DNA from: Rubrivivax sp.
GTDB taxonomy: Bacteria > Pseudomonadota > Gammaproteobacteria > Burkholderiales > Burkholderiaceae_C
Direction: 5' to 3'
DNA length: 64,000 bases
Assembly (NCBI GenBank): GCA_016719535.1
Contig: JADJYX010000013.1
Span: 310,001-374,000 of the forward strand
The notes beneath the pieces were generated by a model. The model saw only the letters and a list, made by a program, of their open reading frames with translations, made no database searches and was not told where the DNA came from. Positions 1 through 8,964 of this stretch are shown here, piece by piece. Position 1 is the stretch's first letter. Each line of letters starts with the position of its first letter. The translations under genes and the position numbers were made by a program.

Positions 1-627
1 CGCGTCGGCCATCGCCTCGTCGCTGACGAATTCCCACAGGCCGTCGGAGCACAGCAGGAAGGCGTCACCGGCACGCACCTCGACGCTGCCGCCGCTGGCG
101 CCGACCTGCAGGTCCTCGGGCCGCGTGCCCAGCGCCGACTGCAGTTCGCTGCGCCGCGGGTGCTCGCGCGCCTGCTCGGGCGTCAGCACGCCGGCATTGA
201 TGAGGCTTTGCACCAGGCTGTGGTCGAGCGTGCGGTCGCGCAGCCGGCCCTGGCGGAACCAGTACAGCCGCGAGTCGCCGACATGCGACCAGTGCGCCAT
301 GCGGTCGACGAAGTCGATCACCAGGCAGACCACGGTGGTGTGCATGTCGCGCAGCCGCTTGTCGCTGCTGCGGTGGCCGAGCACGGCCTCGTTGGTCTGC
401 CATACCAGCTGCGACAGCGATTCGCCGTCGCTGGTGGGGTGGTCGGCAAAGGCATCGAGCAGGGTCTGCACCGCCAGCCGCGAGGCGACGTCGCCACCGC
501 CATGCCCGCCCGCACCGTCGGCCAGCACGCAGCACAGGTGGCGGTCGGAATGCCAGTGGCCGCAGGCGTCCTCGTTGTACGAGCGCCCCCCCTGGTCGGA
601 CAGGATCGCGATCTCCATGCCCAGCAT
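1..627 (-). CDS. pppA: T6SS PP2C-family serine/threonine phosphatase PppA (3' end beyond window)
   Basis: Metal-dependent PP2C phosphatase, expected to reverse phosphorylation of Fha by the PpkA kinase and so switch T6SS assembly off. Seen: the N-terminal pattern SDQGGRSYNED, the metal-binding stretch CVLADGAGGHGGGD, then VGDSRLYWF and LLCSDGLWEFVSDEAM near the window edge. These occur in PP2C order with the key aspartates present. About 209 residues are visible and the C-terminus runs off position 1. The start at 627 overlaps the fha stop by one base (TGATG), implying translational coupling; an in-frame ATG at 618 is an alternative. It is the last visible gene of the minus-strand T6SS arm. 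The family call is secure; the T6SS role is inferred from the neighbours. Confidence 0.9.
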   Translation of the reverse strand, partial: MLGMEIAILSDQGGRSYNEDACGHWHSDRHLCCVLADGAGGHGGGDVASRLAVQTLLDAFADHPTSDGESLSQLVWQTNEAVLGHRSSDKRLRDMHTTVVCLVIDFVDRMAHWSHVGDSRLYWFRQGRLRDRTLDHSLVQSLINAGVLTPEQAREHPRRSELQSALGTRPEDLQVGASGGSVEVRAGDAFLLCSDGLWEFVSDEAMADA

Positions 628-2321
628 CAGCGCTCTCCCTGCGCGGCGGCCGGGTCCATGCCCAGGCGGTCGAGCTGCTCCTGATAGGCCAGCAGGAAGG
701 CGCGGCCGAAGACCTCGTGGAAGTCGTCCTCGGCCTCGGCCGAGAGCTGGCTGTAGAGCTGCTGGTAGGCTTCCCACAGCTGCGCGCGGCGGCCGCCGGC
801 CAGCAGCGAGCTGATCGCCGACCGGGCGGCGATTCGCGTCTCCAGCTGCTTGGGGTCGAAGCGCTGCAGCAGCCCCGCCAGCGCCGAGCGCATGCCGGCC
901 ATCACCGCCAGTTCGTGCGCGCGCAGGTCGCTGAAAGCGTCGCGCATCGCGTCTTCGGCGCGCATGAAGCCCGGCACCGGCGGCCCCAGCAGGTGCTGCA
1001 CCGCCAGCGCCGCGGTGGGCGAGAATTTCAGCGGGTTGTTCTGCCGCGGGCGGATGGCCGTGACTTCGGCCCGTACCTCTCGCTTGACCGATGCCCGCGC
1101 CTGCAGCAGTTCGACCGCGCCACGCACCGATTCGGCCAGCAGCGTGCCGATCAGCCGCATCAGCCCCGGCGTCAGCCGGGTGATCGGCGGCGCCGCCTCC
1201 ACCGTGCCCAGGCCTTCGAGCAGCGCCCGCAGCAATTCGCCCTCGCCCGCCGCGGCCACCGCGCCGCCGCCGGGCACGTCGGGCACGCGCGTGCCAGGCT
1301 GCGTGCCGCCGTTGTGCGTGGCCATCGCGCCGTTGCGGCGCGCGGCCGGAACCGGCGCGACGACCGTCGCCTGGCGAGAGCCGCCGTCGTCCCACGACAC
1401 CACCGCGCCGCGCCGGGGCTCTGCGGCGGGGCGAGCCGCCGGCGGCGGCGCCACCGAACGTGGCGGCGGCGCCGGCGCGGCCGGCATCACCGCATTCGGA
1501 AAGGCAACGCCGAGTTCGCCGCGGTCGTGGTCGATGCGGGCGTCTTCGCGCCGCGGCCTGACCACCGGCTCGCCGACACCGCCCGAGGCCGGCCCGGCGG
1601 CGTCGAAGATGCCGAGAAAGTCGTCGTCCTCGGGCCAGGCGGCCGCACCGGGCTTGGCCGCCTTGTCGCCGAGGCCGAAAAGGTCGTCGATCGACTCCTC
1701 GGGCGGGGCGGCGCCGACCAGGCTGCCGGGGTCGTGCTCGACGAGGCCCAGGCCCGACGACCGACTGGCCGATGTATCGGGCGCCAGCGGATCCCAGTCG
1801 CTGGGGATGGCAGCGCCGCCGCGCGGCGTTGGCGGCGCCGCGGCGGGTGGGGGTGGACGGCGCGGTGCAGTCGGCGTCGGCGCCATCGACGAGGCCGGCG
1901 GCGCCGGCGGCGTGCGCGGGGCCGGGGCTGCAGAAGGCATCGGCGCTGTCAGCAAGGCATCGGGCTCGGTGCCGAAGACATCGGCAAAGGGGTCTGTGCT
2001 GGCCGCGGGCGAGCCGCTGGCCCGTACGCCGAGCTCGTAGCCGCCGATCTGCACCACGTCGCCAGGCGCCAGTGGCCATTCCTTGCCGTGACCGACGACG
2101 TTGCCGTTGACGAGGATGGGGTTGCTGCCGCGGTCCTCGATGGCGTAGCTGCCGTTGCGATAGACGACCTTGCCGTGCACGCGCGAGATCGTGCGCTCGG
2201 GGTCGGGCAGCACCATCAGGTTGCCGTCGGCGCGTCCGATCGTGCCGCCGAGCTCGTCGAAGCTCGCTTCGATCGGCTCGGCGGCGGCGCCGTTGTAGGT
2301 CATCACTGCCAGCACGATCAT
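627..2321 (-). CDS. fha: T6SS forkhead-associated domain protein (Fha/TagH)
   Basis: Phosphothreonine-binding scaffold of the T6SS post-translational switch: in the Pseudomonas H1 system Fha is phosphorylated by PpkA and dephosphorylated by PppA. Seen in 564 residues: an N-terminal FHA domain (about 1-100) with GRADGN, the phosphopeptide-binding SRVHG and the closing VNG; a long Pro/Ala-rich low-complexity linker (about 110-350); and a conserved helical C-terminal region (about 360-560) with NPLKFSP and a tail ending EQLDRLGMDP, as in T6SS-type FHA proteins. It is followed directly by pppA with a one-base overlap. The ATG at 2321 leaves little N-terminal extension before the FHA fold; another Met lies six codons in. 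Confidence 0.9.
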   Translation of the reverse strand: MIVLAVMTYNGAAAEPIEASFDELGGTIGRADGNLMVLPDPERTISRVHGKVVYRNGSYAIEDRGSNPILVNGNVVGHGKEWPLAPGDVVQIGGYELGVRASGSPAASTDPFADVFGTEPDALLTAPMPSAAPAPRTPPAPPASSMAPTPTAPRRPPPPAAAPPTPRGGAAIPSDWDPLAPDTSASRSSGLGLVEHDPGSLVGAAPPEESIDDLFGLGDKAAKPGAAAWPEDDDFLGIFDAAGPASGGVGEPVVRPRREDARIDHDRGELGVAFPNAVMPAAPAPPPRSVAPPPAARPAAEPRRGAVVSWDDGGSRQATVVAPVPAARRNGAMATHNGGTQPGTRVPDVPGGGAVAAAGEGELLRALLEGLGTVEAAPPITRLTPGLMRLIGTLLAESVRGAVELLQARASVKREVRAEVTAIRPRQNNPLKFSPTAALAVQHLLGPPVPGFMRAEDAMRDAFSDLRAHELAVMAGMRSALAGLLQRFDPKQLETRIAARSAISSLLAGGRRAQLWEAYQQLYSQLSAEAEDDFHEVFGRAFLLAYQEQLDRLGMDPAAAQGER

Positions 2322-2462
2322 GCCGCGTCGTCTCTCTGCTGTGGCCGGAGGCCCCCGTCACGGGGCTTCCTGCAGGCCGTCGTCCATGGAGCATAGCGCG
2401 AGGCCCGTGCGCGCTGTGCGGCCGGTGGCGGGGGCGGTCGTGCCATGCTGCCGTCCACGCGC

Positions 2463-3266
2463 CTACCGCAGCGGATAGAAGCGGCGCTCGACCGCGGCCA
2501 GGCGCATCGGCCAGTACACCCGCGACCCATCGGGCCGCGCACTGCGCAGCGCCGGCAGGCCGTCGGCGGCCAGGCATTCGAGCAGCCGGCCGTCGGCCAC
2601 CGGGCGCAGCTGCAGGCTTTCAGGGGTGGGCAGTTCCGGCCGCAGTGCCTTCTGCGCATGCAGCAGCTGCACGCGCGCGCGCCAGCGCGCCAGGTCGTCG
2701 GCAAGCGGCCGCTGGTAGGCCAGCGCCAGCTCCTCGAAGCGCAGCTTGGCGGCCACGATCAGGTGTTCGGCATCACCCCGCGAGAGGGCGATCGCCACAT
2801 CCTGCAGATAGGTCGCGGCGGCCCCGCGCAGGCCCTCGGCATCGGCGACCGGCGGCGCGTCGAGCCAGCGCCAGCGCGGAAAGCGGACCGGAATGTCGAG
2901 TTCCTGCACCAGCCGCACCGGTGGCCGGTAGACCTCGCCGTCCGGGCTGGCCCAGGCGACCTGGCCGAGCACGCGGGCGGTCTGGTCACTGGCCACCTGG
3001 CCCACGCGCGGCAGCAGCAGCGACGCATCGGCGCGCGCCGCACCGTCGCCGTAGGCGGCCGCCGATGCGGCGCCGCCGGCCGCACCGACCACGGACGGCG
3101 GGTCGACCACCAGCTCGAGCCGGTTGTCTCCGGCGATGACGAATTCGTGCACCGGCACGCAGCAGTCGCCGCCACCACGCGGCGTGCGCGCCAGCGGCAG
3201 CCCGTTGAGCCAGGCCTCGGCGGACACACCCTGCGCGCGCAAGCGCAGCACCAGCAGGCGGTCCAT
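2463..3266 (-). CDS. T6SS-locus protein of unknown function (267 aa)
   Basis: I do not recognise this family. The 267-residue product has no signal peptide, lipobox or membrane segment. It begins MDRLLVLRLRAQGVSAEAW, with an early beta-rich part (about 1-65, including FVIAGDNRLELVVDP) and a helical C-terminal half (about 140-230). Its start codon overlaps the stop of the upstream gene by one base (TGATG at 3268-3264), so the two are probably translated together and may form a complex. Position between vgrG and fha inside the T6SS operon suggests a cytoplasmic accessory role such as baseplate or effector loading; this is inference from location only. A longer reading from 3764 would overlap the upstream gene almost entirely and is not credible. 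Confidence 0.7.
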   Translation of the reverse strand: MDRLLVLRLRAQGVSAEAWLNGLPLARTPRGGGDCCVPVHEFVIAGDNRLELVVDPPSVVGAAGGAASAAAYGDGAARADASLLLPRVGQVASDQTARVLGQVAWASPDGEVYRPPVRLVQELDIPVRFPRWRWLDAPPVADAEGLRGAAATYLQDVAIALSRGDAEHLIVAAKLRFEELALAYQRPLADDLARWRARVQLLHAQKALRPELPTPESLQLRPVADGRLLECLAADGLPALRSARPDGSRVYWPMRLAAVERRFYPLR

Positions 3267-4954
3267 CAGGCCAGGCTCCAGTCGAGCAGCGTCTGGCTGC
3301 CGAGCAAGGCCATGTGGCTCTCGGAGCGGCCGAGCAGCGGGTCGTGCACGACCACGCGCGTGGCCACCGGCTCCAGCGCCAGCGTGGCAAACCATTCCCA
3401 GGCGCCACCCTGCAGCGGGCTGGGCCGCAGGCCCAGGCTGCCCACCAGCGCGCCGCTGACGGGGCCGACCTCGCCGAAGACGCAGCCACCGCCATCGGCC
3501 ACCGGGTCGTACGCCAGCAGCACCGGCCAGCGCCAGCGCAACGTGGCGGCCTGCATCGCCTGCGGCAGCGGCACCTCGACCAGCAAGCGCTCGACCTCGG
3601 TGCGCAGCCGCGCCTGGCCCTCGATGCGCAGGTGCAGCCGGGCCCGGGCACCGGCATATTCGACCAGGCCCTGCAGGTGGAGCTCGCCGCGGGCCGCGAG
3701 GTCGAGCTCGGCGATCACGCGCTGCACCGGTGGCGAGGCCAGCCCGCGCGGACCTTCGCGCCAACCCCAGGTGAGCGCCGCCCTGCCGTCGAAGAGGCCG
3801 AATTCGGCGCGCAGCGAGGGCTCCTGCACCTGCGTGCGCCAGGTCTGCAGCAGCCGCTGCAGCCCGCCGTCGAGCGCGGCCCGCAAGCCGGCGTCAAAAC
3901 CCTGTTGCCAGCGATCGACCGCTTCGGGCCGGCCGTCGCGCTCGCAGCGCAGCCGGGTCGGGGCCGCCGCCGGCGGTGCCGAGCGCGCGTCGGGCAGCTC
4001 GAAGCCGAGCGGCGCCTGGCGTTCGAGCGCATGCAGCCACTGCCAGGCCGGGTAGGTGAAGAGCGGCAGGCGCAGCGCGCCGATCGGCACGCCTTCGTCG
4101 CGCAGGCCGCAGCTGGGGACTTCGAGCAGCGAGGGTTCGGGGGCCGCCTCGGCCAGCAGCTGCGGCGGCCCCGATGCCCGCCTGGTCTTCAGCGGCCAGG
4201 CGACCGAGCGCGCGGCCGGATCGCCCCAGCGCTCGCTGCCGTCACCACTGGTCCATTGCAGCGCCGGGTGCAAGCCCAGGCCGCAGCGGCCGTGGGTCAC
4301 CTGGCGCACCTGCAGACGCGAACAGGCCTCGTCGCCGTCGGCGCCGCTGAGCAAATGCACGGCATCCGGCGGCGGATGGCCGGCGCCGATGCGCAGTGGT
4401 GCGGGGGGCGTGACCGCGGCGCGGGCCCAGGGCCCTTCGGCACCGCGGCGGTATTCCTGCCGGCCGTCGGTATCGAGCAGGCGCAGCTCCACGGCCTCGA
4501 TGTCGCAGGCCACACGGGCCGTCGGCTCGTAGCCCGGCGGCCGTAATTGCACGGACCCGCGCACCTCGATCCGCGCCGCGTCGGCGACGTCCAGCAACAG
4601 GCCATCGATGGCACGCAGCTGGCCGGCCAGTGTCGTGCCGTCGCCACCGCGGCGGTCCAACTCTGCCGCGCCGCGCTGCACCAGCTGGTGCAGCTTGACG
4701 CGGTGCGACAGCCGCTCGTCGAGCAGGATGGCCAGCGCCCATTCGTGCTCGGTGCGGGACTCGAAGCCGGCGCCGAAGGCAAAGCACAGGTTGGCGAAGC
4801 GCGCGACCTGGGCCTCGGCGGTGAAGCCGCGTGCCATCGCGCCCTCGCGCACACGCTGCAGGAAGGCTGCGCGCCGATCGCCCAGGCGGGCCATGACCTC
4901 GGGCCAGTGGCGGTCGAGGAAGGCCTCGGTGTCTGTGGGCTCGAGCGCGGGCAT
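3266..4954 (-). CDS. T6SS-locus protein of unknown function (562 aa), downstream of vgrG
   Basis: I do not recognise the family. The 562-residue protein starts MPALEPTDTEAFLDRHWPEV and has a helical N-terminal part (about 1-110, containing FANLCFAFGAGFES and SHRVKLHQLVQRG), a middle rich in beta-type segments and many Trp residues (about 150-330), and a C-terminal beta-rich part (about 390-560). There is no signal peptide or membrane helix. It begins 26 bases after the vgrG stop and is coupled to the next gene. Genes directly downstream of vgrG often encode effector-loading adaptors or effectors; no DUF4123, DUF2169, DUF1795 or PAAR signature was seen, so the role stays open. The ATG at 4954 is preferred because an earlier start would lie inside vgrG. 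Confidence 0.7.
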   Translation of the reverse strand: MPALEPTDTEAFLDRHWPEVMARLGDRRAAFLQRVREGAMARGFTAEAQVARFANLCFAFGAGFESRTEHEWALAILLDERLSHRVKLHQLVQRGAAELDRRGGDGTTLAGQLRAIDGLLLDVADAARIEVRGSVQLRPPGYEPTARVACDIEAVELRLLDTDGRQEYRRGAEGPWARAAVTPPAPLRIGAGHPPPDAVHLLSGADGDEACSRLQVRQVTHGRCGLGLHPALQWTSGDGSERWGDPAARSVAWPLKTRRASGPPQLLAEAAPEPSLLEVPSCGLRDEGVPIGALRLPLFTYPAWQWLHALERQAPLGFELPDARSAPPAAAPTRLRCERDGRPEAVDRWQQGFDAGLRAALDGGLQRLLQTWRTQVQEPSLRAEFGLFDGRAALTWGWREGPRGLASPPVQRVIAELDLAARGELHLQGLVEYAGARARLHLRIEGQARLRTEVERLLVEVPLPQAMQAATLRWRWPVLLAYDPVADGGGCVFGEVGPVSGALVGSLGLRPSPLQGGAWEWFATLALEPVATRVVVHDPLLGRSESHMALLGSQTLLDWSLA

Positions 4955-4980
4955 GGCGGCAGCGGTGGCCTCGGGCGGCT

Positions 4981-7035
4981 TCAGGCGGCCGGGGTCAGCG
5001 GATCGCGCGGCGCGCCCGGCAGTTCGGGCGCCGGCAGGCTGCCGATGCCCACGCTGCCGGGTGCATCCGCGCTGCCGGCCGCACCGCCGGAATTGATCAG
5101 CACCATGGTGCCGTTGATGGCCACGCCCGCCGGCGAGATGTCGACGAAGTTGCCGCCGACCTTCAGCGAGATCTGCACATCGGCTTCGATCGCGATCATC
5201 GTCGCCTTCAGGCTGAGCTTCATGCCGGCCTTGATCTTGGCGGCCATGCCGCATTTCAATTCGAGGTTCTGCATGTCGAACTTCGAGTCCCCGCTCTTCC
5301 ACATCACGTCACCGGTGCGCAAGGTGTAGTCGCCCGACTGCGACCAGAGCATGCCGCCGGTTTCGTGGTAGTGGTCGCCCTCGGTCTTGCCGCGGACGGC
5401 CCCCTTGACGGTCCACTGGTGGTCACCGCCGACACTCTCCGTCAGGGCGCCGCCGACGGTGTGACTCTTGTTCTTCTTGATCTCGGTCCAGGCGCTGTCC
5501 TTGACCAGCGTGCGCAGGTGACGTTCGGCCTGGAACCAGATGTGTTCCTTGCCCTTCTTGTCCTGGAAGCGGAATTCGTTGGCGTTGGCCGTGGTGCCGC
5601 CCACGCTGGACTGGCTCTTGATCGTGCTCACCGTCTTGTTGTCGGGCAGCGCATAGGGCGGCACGTTGACGGCGTTGTAGACGCGGCCGGTGACCAGCGG
5701 CTGGTCGGGGTCACCCTCGAGAAAGTCGACCACCACCTCCTGCCCGATGCGCGGCAGCGAGATCATGCCCCACGCCTTGCCGGCCCAGGAACTGGCCACG
5801 CGCAGCCAGCACGAACTCTGCTCGTCCTTCCTGCCCTCGCGGTCCCAGTGGAACTGCACCTTCACGCGGCCATGCGAGTCGGTGAAGATCTCCTCGCCCG
5901 CCGGGCCCACCACCAGGGCCGTCTGCGGCCCGGCGATCAGCGGCCGGGGCGTGCTGCGCTCGGGGCGGAAGATGTGCGCATAGCGCATGGCCCGGAAGCG
6001 GCAGCTGAACTGCATCTCGCCCTGGCCGCTCTCGTAGCCGGCGTACTGGGCGTCGATGCGGGTGGAGACCACGACGTGGTCGGTATTCTCGCTGTCCAGC
6101 GGATGCTCGGTCAGCGCGAAGCGAAAGCCGACGACGAGGCCGCCGACCGTCGTCGTGGCGCCCGTGACGAGCAGCACGCGGGCGTCGAACTCCTGCATGC
6201 GTACGCGGGCAAGGCCGCCGCCACGCCCCTTGTCGACATAAAGGCCAGGGTAGTCGTAGTGCTCGAGGCCGGTCGGCGAGGTGGCGTGCGCGCTCGTCGT
6301 GCCATCGGTCCGCAGCGAGGTTGCGGGCTTGAGATGGTCGTAGTCGGTCAGCGTGACCTTGCCCGTGGACAGCTCGTAGGCATGCCGCCATTCGGTGATC
6401 GCCTGCAGCTCGAGCAACTGGTCCTGCGATTCGCGGAACTTCACCCGCGAGAAGCCCGGGCAGTCCTCGTGCGCTGTCATCGCATCGCAGATCACCAGCG
6501 TCAGCTTGCCGCCGGCATGCTGGTGGAAGTAGTAGATCCCTTCCTCTTCCATCAGCCGGCTGACGAAGTTGAAGTCGGTCTCGCGGTACTGCACGCAGTA
6601 CAGGCGCGGCGCATAGTTGCCCGACAACTGGAACTTGACGTCGCCCGTGTAGGCCTCGAAGACCTTCTTGATGATGGCCTCGACGCTCAGGTTCTGGAAG
6701 ATGCGGTTGTCGGACCGGCGCGTCAGCAACCACAGCCAGGGCCGCAGCTGCAGCCGCCACGCGACGCGGCGACCCTGCGCCGACTCCAGGCCGGCGCGGG
6801 CGACGACGCCGTTGAACTCCCGCTGCTTGTCCTTGCCGACCTCGATCGACACCGACGCATTGGTGCCAAGCAGGCGCGTCGGGTCGACCTGGGCGTCGGC
6901 GTCGGACAGCGCGATGACGTTGAATTCGAACAGCCGGCCCAGATCCTCGGTCGCCGACAGGCTGCGAAAGCGCAGGGTGTCGCCGAGCGTCGTGGTGAGC
7001 TTCATCACCGGCTTGGTGCTGACAGTGGTGGGCAT
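4981..7035 (-). CDS. vgrG: T6SS spike protein VgrG (TssI)
   Basis: Trimeric spike tip of the T6SS, related to phage gp27/gp5. Seen in 684 residues: the N-terminal gp27-like part with VQYRETDFNFVSRLMEEEGI and a following YYF; the gp5/OB-fold part with HGRVKVQFHWDREG, WLRVASSWAG and SLPRIGQEVVVDFLEGDPD; and a C-terminal DUF2345-type beta-prism (about 470-650) rich in alternating Val/Lys/Gly. The tail after about 655 is short and Pro/Ala-rich, so this is not an evolved VgrG with a fused toxin. AGGAG sits just upstream of the ATG. No PAAR gene accompanies it here, so the tip must come from elsewhere or from an unrecognised neighbour. Confidence 0.97.
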   Translation of the reverse strand: MPTTVSTKPVMKLTTTLGDTLRFRSLSATEDLGRLFEFNVIALSDADAQVDPTRLLGTNASVSIEVGKDKQREFNGVVARAGLESAQGRRVAWRLQLRPWLWLLTRRSDNRIFQNLSVEAIIKKVFEAYTGDVKFQLSGNYAPRLYCVQYRETDFNFVSRLMEEEGIYYFHQHAGGKLTLVICDAMTAHEDCPGFSRVKFRESQDQLLELQAITEWRHAYELSTGKVTLTDYDHLKPATSLRTDGTTSAHATSPTGLEHYDYPGLYVDKGRGGGLARVRMQEFDARVLLVTGATTTVGGLVVGFRFALTEHPLDSENTDHVVVSTRIDAQYAGYESGQGEMQFSCRFRAMRYAHIFRPERSTPRPLIAGPQTALVVGPAGEEIFTDSHGRVKVQFHWDREGRKDEQSSCWLRVASSWAGKAWGMISLPRIGQEVVVDFLEGDPDQPLVTGRVYNAVNVPPYALPDNKTVSTIKSQSSVGGTTANANEFRFQDKKGKEHIWFQAERHLRTLVKDSAWTEIKKNKSHTVGGALTESVGGDHQWTVKGAVRGKTEGDHYHETGGMLWSQSGDYTLRTGDVMWKSGDSKFDMQNLELKCGMAAKIKAGMKLSLKATMIAIEADVQISLKVGGNFVDISPAGVAINGTMVLINSGGAAGSADAPGSVGIGSLPAPELPGAPRDPLTPAA

Positions 7036-7068
7036 GACGGCTCCTGGTGGTTCCTGCAGCGTCGAAGT

Positions 7069-8469
7069 TCAGCGCGGGCGGCGCACCGCCAGCAGCCAGC
7101 CGTGGACGGGCTCGCCGCCTTCCTGGCGCAACACCTCGCGGCGGGCGTGCTCCATCGTCAGCCCTGCGGCGACGATGGCATGCTCGATGTGGGCGCTGCC
7201 ATGGGCATAACGCCCATGGTGCTGGATCTTCGGCTCGCCGGCGCCGTCGTCAGCGAGTGCCTCGACCGTGAAGACCAGCACCGCGCCCGCGCGCAGCGAT
7301 GTCGCAGCAGCCGCCATCGCGTCGTGCAGGTCGCCGAAGTAGCACAGCGTATCGGCGCAGACCGCGGCGTCCCAGACATCGGGTGTCGAGCGCAGGAAGG
7401 CGGTCAGCTCGGCCTTGACCAGTTCGTCGTAGACGCCCTTGCTGCGGGCGCGCATCAGCATGCCGGCCGACAGGTCGACGCCAACCAGCCGCCGCGCCCA
7501 CGGCGCGATCAGCGGGCCGCACAGACCGGTGCCGCAGCCGATGTCCAGCACCTCCAGCGCGCGCGCGGGCTCGCCCGCGCACTGGCCGAGCATCTGCGCG
7601 CACAGCAGCGGCGCGCGATAGTCGAGCCGCTCGTTGAGCACCTGCTCGAAGCTGGCCGCGAAACTGTCGAAGTGCTGCTCGATGTAGTCGTCGGCCGCGC
7701 GCTCGGGCACGCCTTCGCCCGACGCCGCCGCCAGCATGTGCTTCGCGGTCGGGTCGTCGGGGAATTGCAGCATCCACTGCCGGAAGACCTCGATCGCCTT
7801 CTCGCGCTGTCCGAGCTTGAAGAAGGCGCGGCCGAGCATGATCGCCGAGATGCCGTGGCCGGGCGAGAGATCGAGTGCCTTGAGGTACGCGCGGATCGAC
7901 GCCGGCGTATCGCCCAGGGCCTCGTGCAGCAGGCCGAGGTTGTTCCAGGCGCGCACGTGGCCGGCATCGAGCGCCAGCGCGCGATCGAACGCCGCACGCG
8001 CGTCGTCCCAGCGCTTGAGCGCCTGCAAAACGGCGCCGAAGTTGTTATGCAGGTCGGGCTCGTGCGGGGCAAGCTCGAGCGCCTTTTCGTACGACTGCAG
8101 CGCCTCTTCGAGGCGGTTGCAGCTTGCCAGCACGTTGCCCAGGTTGAGGTGGAAGCCCATGAAGCCCGGGACTCGTTCCGCAGCCTCCCGCAGCAGGCGT
8201 ACCGCCTCGTCGTTGTGTCCCAGCTGGTGCTCGACGACGCCGAGCATCGCCATCGCGTCGGGGTGCTCGGGCACGACCTCGAGCACCCGCAGGTACAGCA
8301 TGCGCGCGCCGTCGAGGCGGCCCTCGCGGTGCATGCGCACCGCCAGCTGCAGCGCCTCGTCGATGCCGAGTTCGCTGCGGCCCGGGGGCAGGAGCTCCTC
8401 ACGGGCCCTGGCCTCCCCGTCGGGGCCCTCGGGCTCGCCAAAGAGGATCGGCAGGTTGGCGATGGTCAT
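7069..8469 (-). CDS. TPR repeat - class I SAM methyltransferase fusion, T6SS-locus
   Basis: Two-domain protein of 466 residues. Residues about 36-247 form consecutive tetratricopeptide repeats (for example ALQSYEKALELAPHEPDLHN and the next unit AFDRALALDAGHVRAWNNLG). Residues about 260-466 are a class I methyltransferase with motif I VLDIGCGTG (308-316), an acidic motif II in VGVDLSAGM (329-337) and a later DAAVCADTLCYFGDL. It resembles stand-alone methyltransferases with a DSFAASFEQVLN lead-in. It lies between the exported partner of the metallopeptidase and vgrG, so a role in modifying or escorting a T6SS substrate is plausible but not shown. No signal peptide; cytoplasmic. The substrate is unknown. 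Confidence 0.85.
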   Translation of the reverse strand: MTIANLPILFGEPEGPDGEARAREELLPPGRSELGIDEALQLAVRMHREGRLDGARMLYLRVLEVVPEHPDAMAMLGVVEHQLGHNDEAVRLLREAAERVPGFMGFHLNLGNVLASCNRLEEALQSYEKALELAPHEPDLHNNFGAVLQALKRWDDARAAFDRALALDAGHVRAWNNLGLLHEALGDTPASIRAYLKALDLSPGHGISAIMLGRAFFKLGQREKAIEVFRQWMLQFPDDPTAKHMLAAASGEGVPERAADDYIEQHFDSFAASFEQVLNERLDYRAPLLCAQMLGQCAGEPARALEVLDIGCGTGLCGPLIAPWARRLVGVDLSAGMLMRARSKGVYDELVKAELTAFLRSTPDVWDAAVCADTLCYFGDLHDAMAAAATSLRAGAVLVFTVEALADDGAGEPKIQHHGRYAHGSAHIEHAIVAAGLTMEHARREVLRQEGGEPVHGWLLAVRRPR

Positions 8470-8475
8470 GCAGGG

Positions 8476-8964
8476 TCACTCCGGCTTCGGCTTGGGCGGC
8501 GCCGGTGCGCGCGGCGCATCCGGCGCCGCACCGCTGGTCAACGTCACCGTGCGCCGGGCAAGATCGACTTCATAGCGGACCCCGGCCTCGTCCTCGATCT
8601 GCAGCGCCTTGCCGCCCGGCAGCAGCGTCATGGATCGGAAGTGCCGACCGCCGCCGGTGGGCGTGCCCGGCCCGCGCGCAGGCAGCTCGTACACCTTGAG
8701 CCGCCAAAGTCGCGCACCGGACTTGGCGTCGACGGCGGCCAGGTAGCCGCCCATCTGGTCACCCTGGCGCTCGTCGGTCCGGTCCTGCTCGTAGCGCACA
8801 CCGTCGTGCACCACCGGCTTGACCGTCGGCGCCGGCGGACGGCTCATCGAGGGAGGTGTATTCATGGGGCGTGTCTCCGGAGTTGAGGCCTGCGTGGCGG
8901 ACCCCATGGCCGGCTGACCGATCGCGATCAGCGCGGCGAACAGGGCCATCAGGCGCGAGTTCAT
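8476..8964 (-). CDS. Small exported protein, candidate immunity partner of the adjacent metallopeptidase
   Basis: A 162-residue protein with a clear Sec signal: MNSRLMALFAALIAIG, then a likely cleavage near residues 21-26. The mature part has a Pro-rich stretch (about 28-50) and a beta-rich core (about 50-145) with GGYLAAVDAKSGARLWRLKV, which resembles one blade of a PQQ-type beta-propeller, and a Pro/Lys tail. Its ATG overlaps the stop of the metallopeptidase gene by four bases (8961-8964), meaning tight translational coupling. An exported small protein encoded directly after a putative T6SS effector fits a periplasmic immunity protein. That is inference; it could instead be an accessory envelope protein. 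Confidence 0.65.
   Translation of the reverse strand: MNSRLMALFAALIAIGQPAMGSATQASTPETRPMNTPPSMSRPPAPTVKPVVHDGVRYEQDRTDERQGDQMGGYLAAVDAKSGARLWRLKVYELPARGPGTPTGGGRHFRSMTLLPGGKALQIEDEAGVRYEVDLARRTVTLTSGAAPDAPRAPAPPKPKPE

Noticed and set aside
1440..1960. GC-rich, Pro/Ala-coding stretch in fha considered as a tandem repeat.
   Set aside because: It is irregular low-complexity linker sequence without a fixed repeat unit.
4981..5110. C-terminal end of VgrG considered as a fused effector or PAAR domain.
   Set aside because: The region ends the normal beta-prism and adds only a short Pro/Ala-rich tail.
5365..8886. Long plus-strand open frame opposite vgrG and the TPR-methyltransferase.
   Set aside because: Shadow of real minus-strand genes: composition is biased, no motifs, and no ribosome-binding site at its start.
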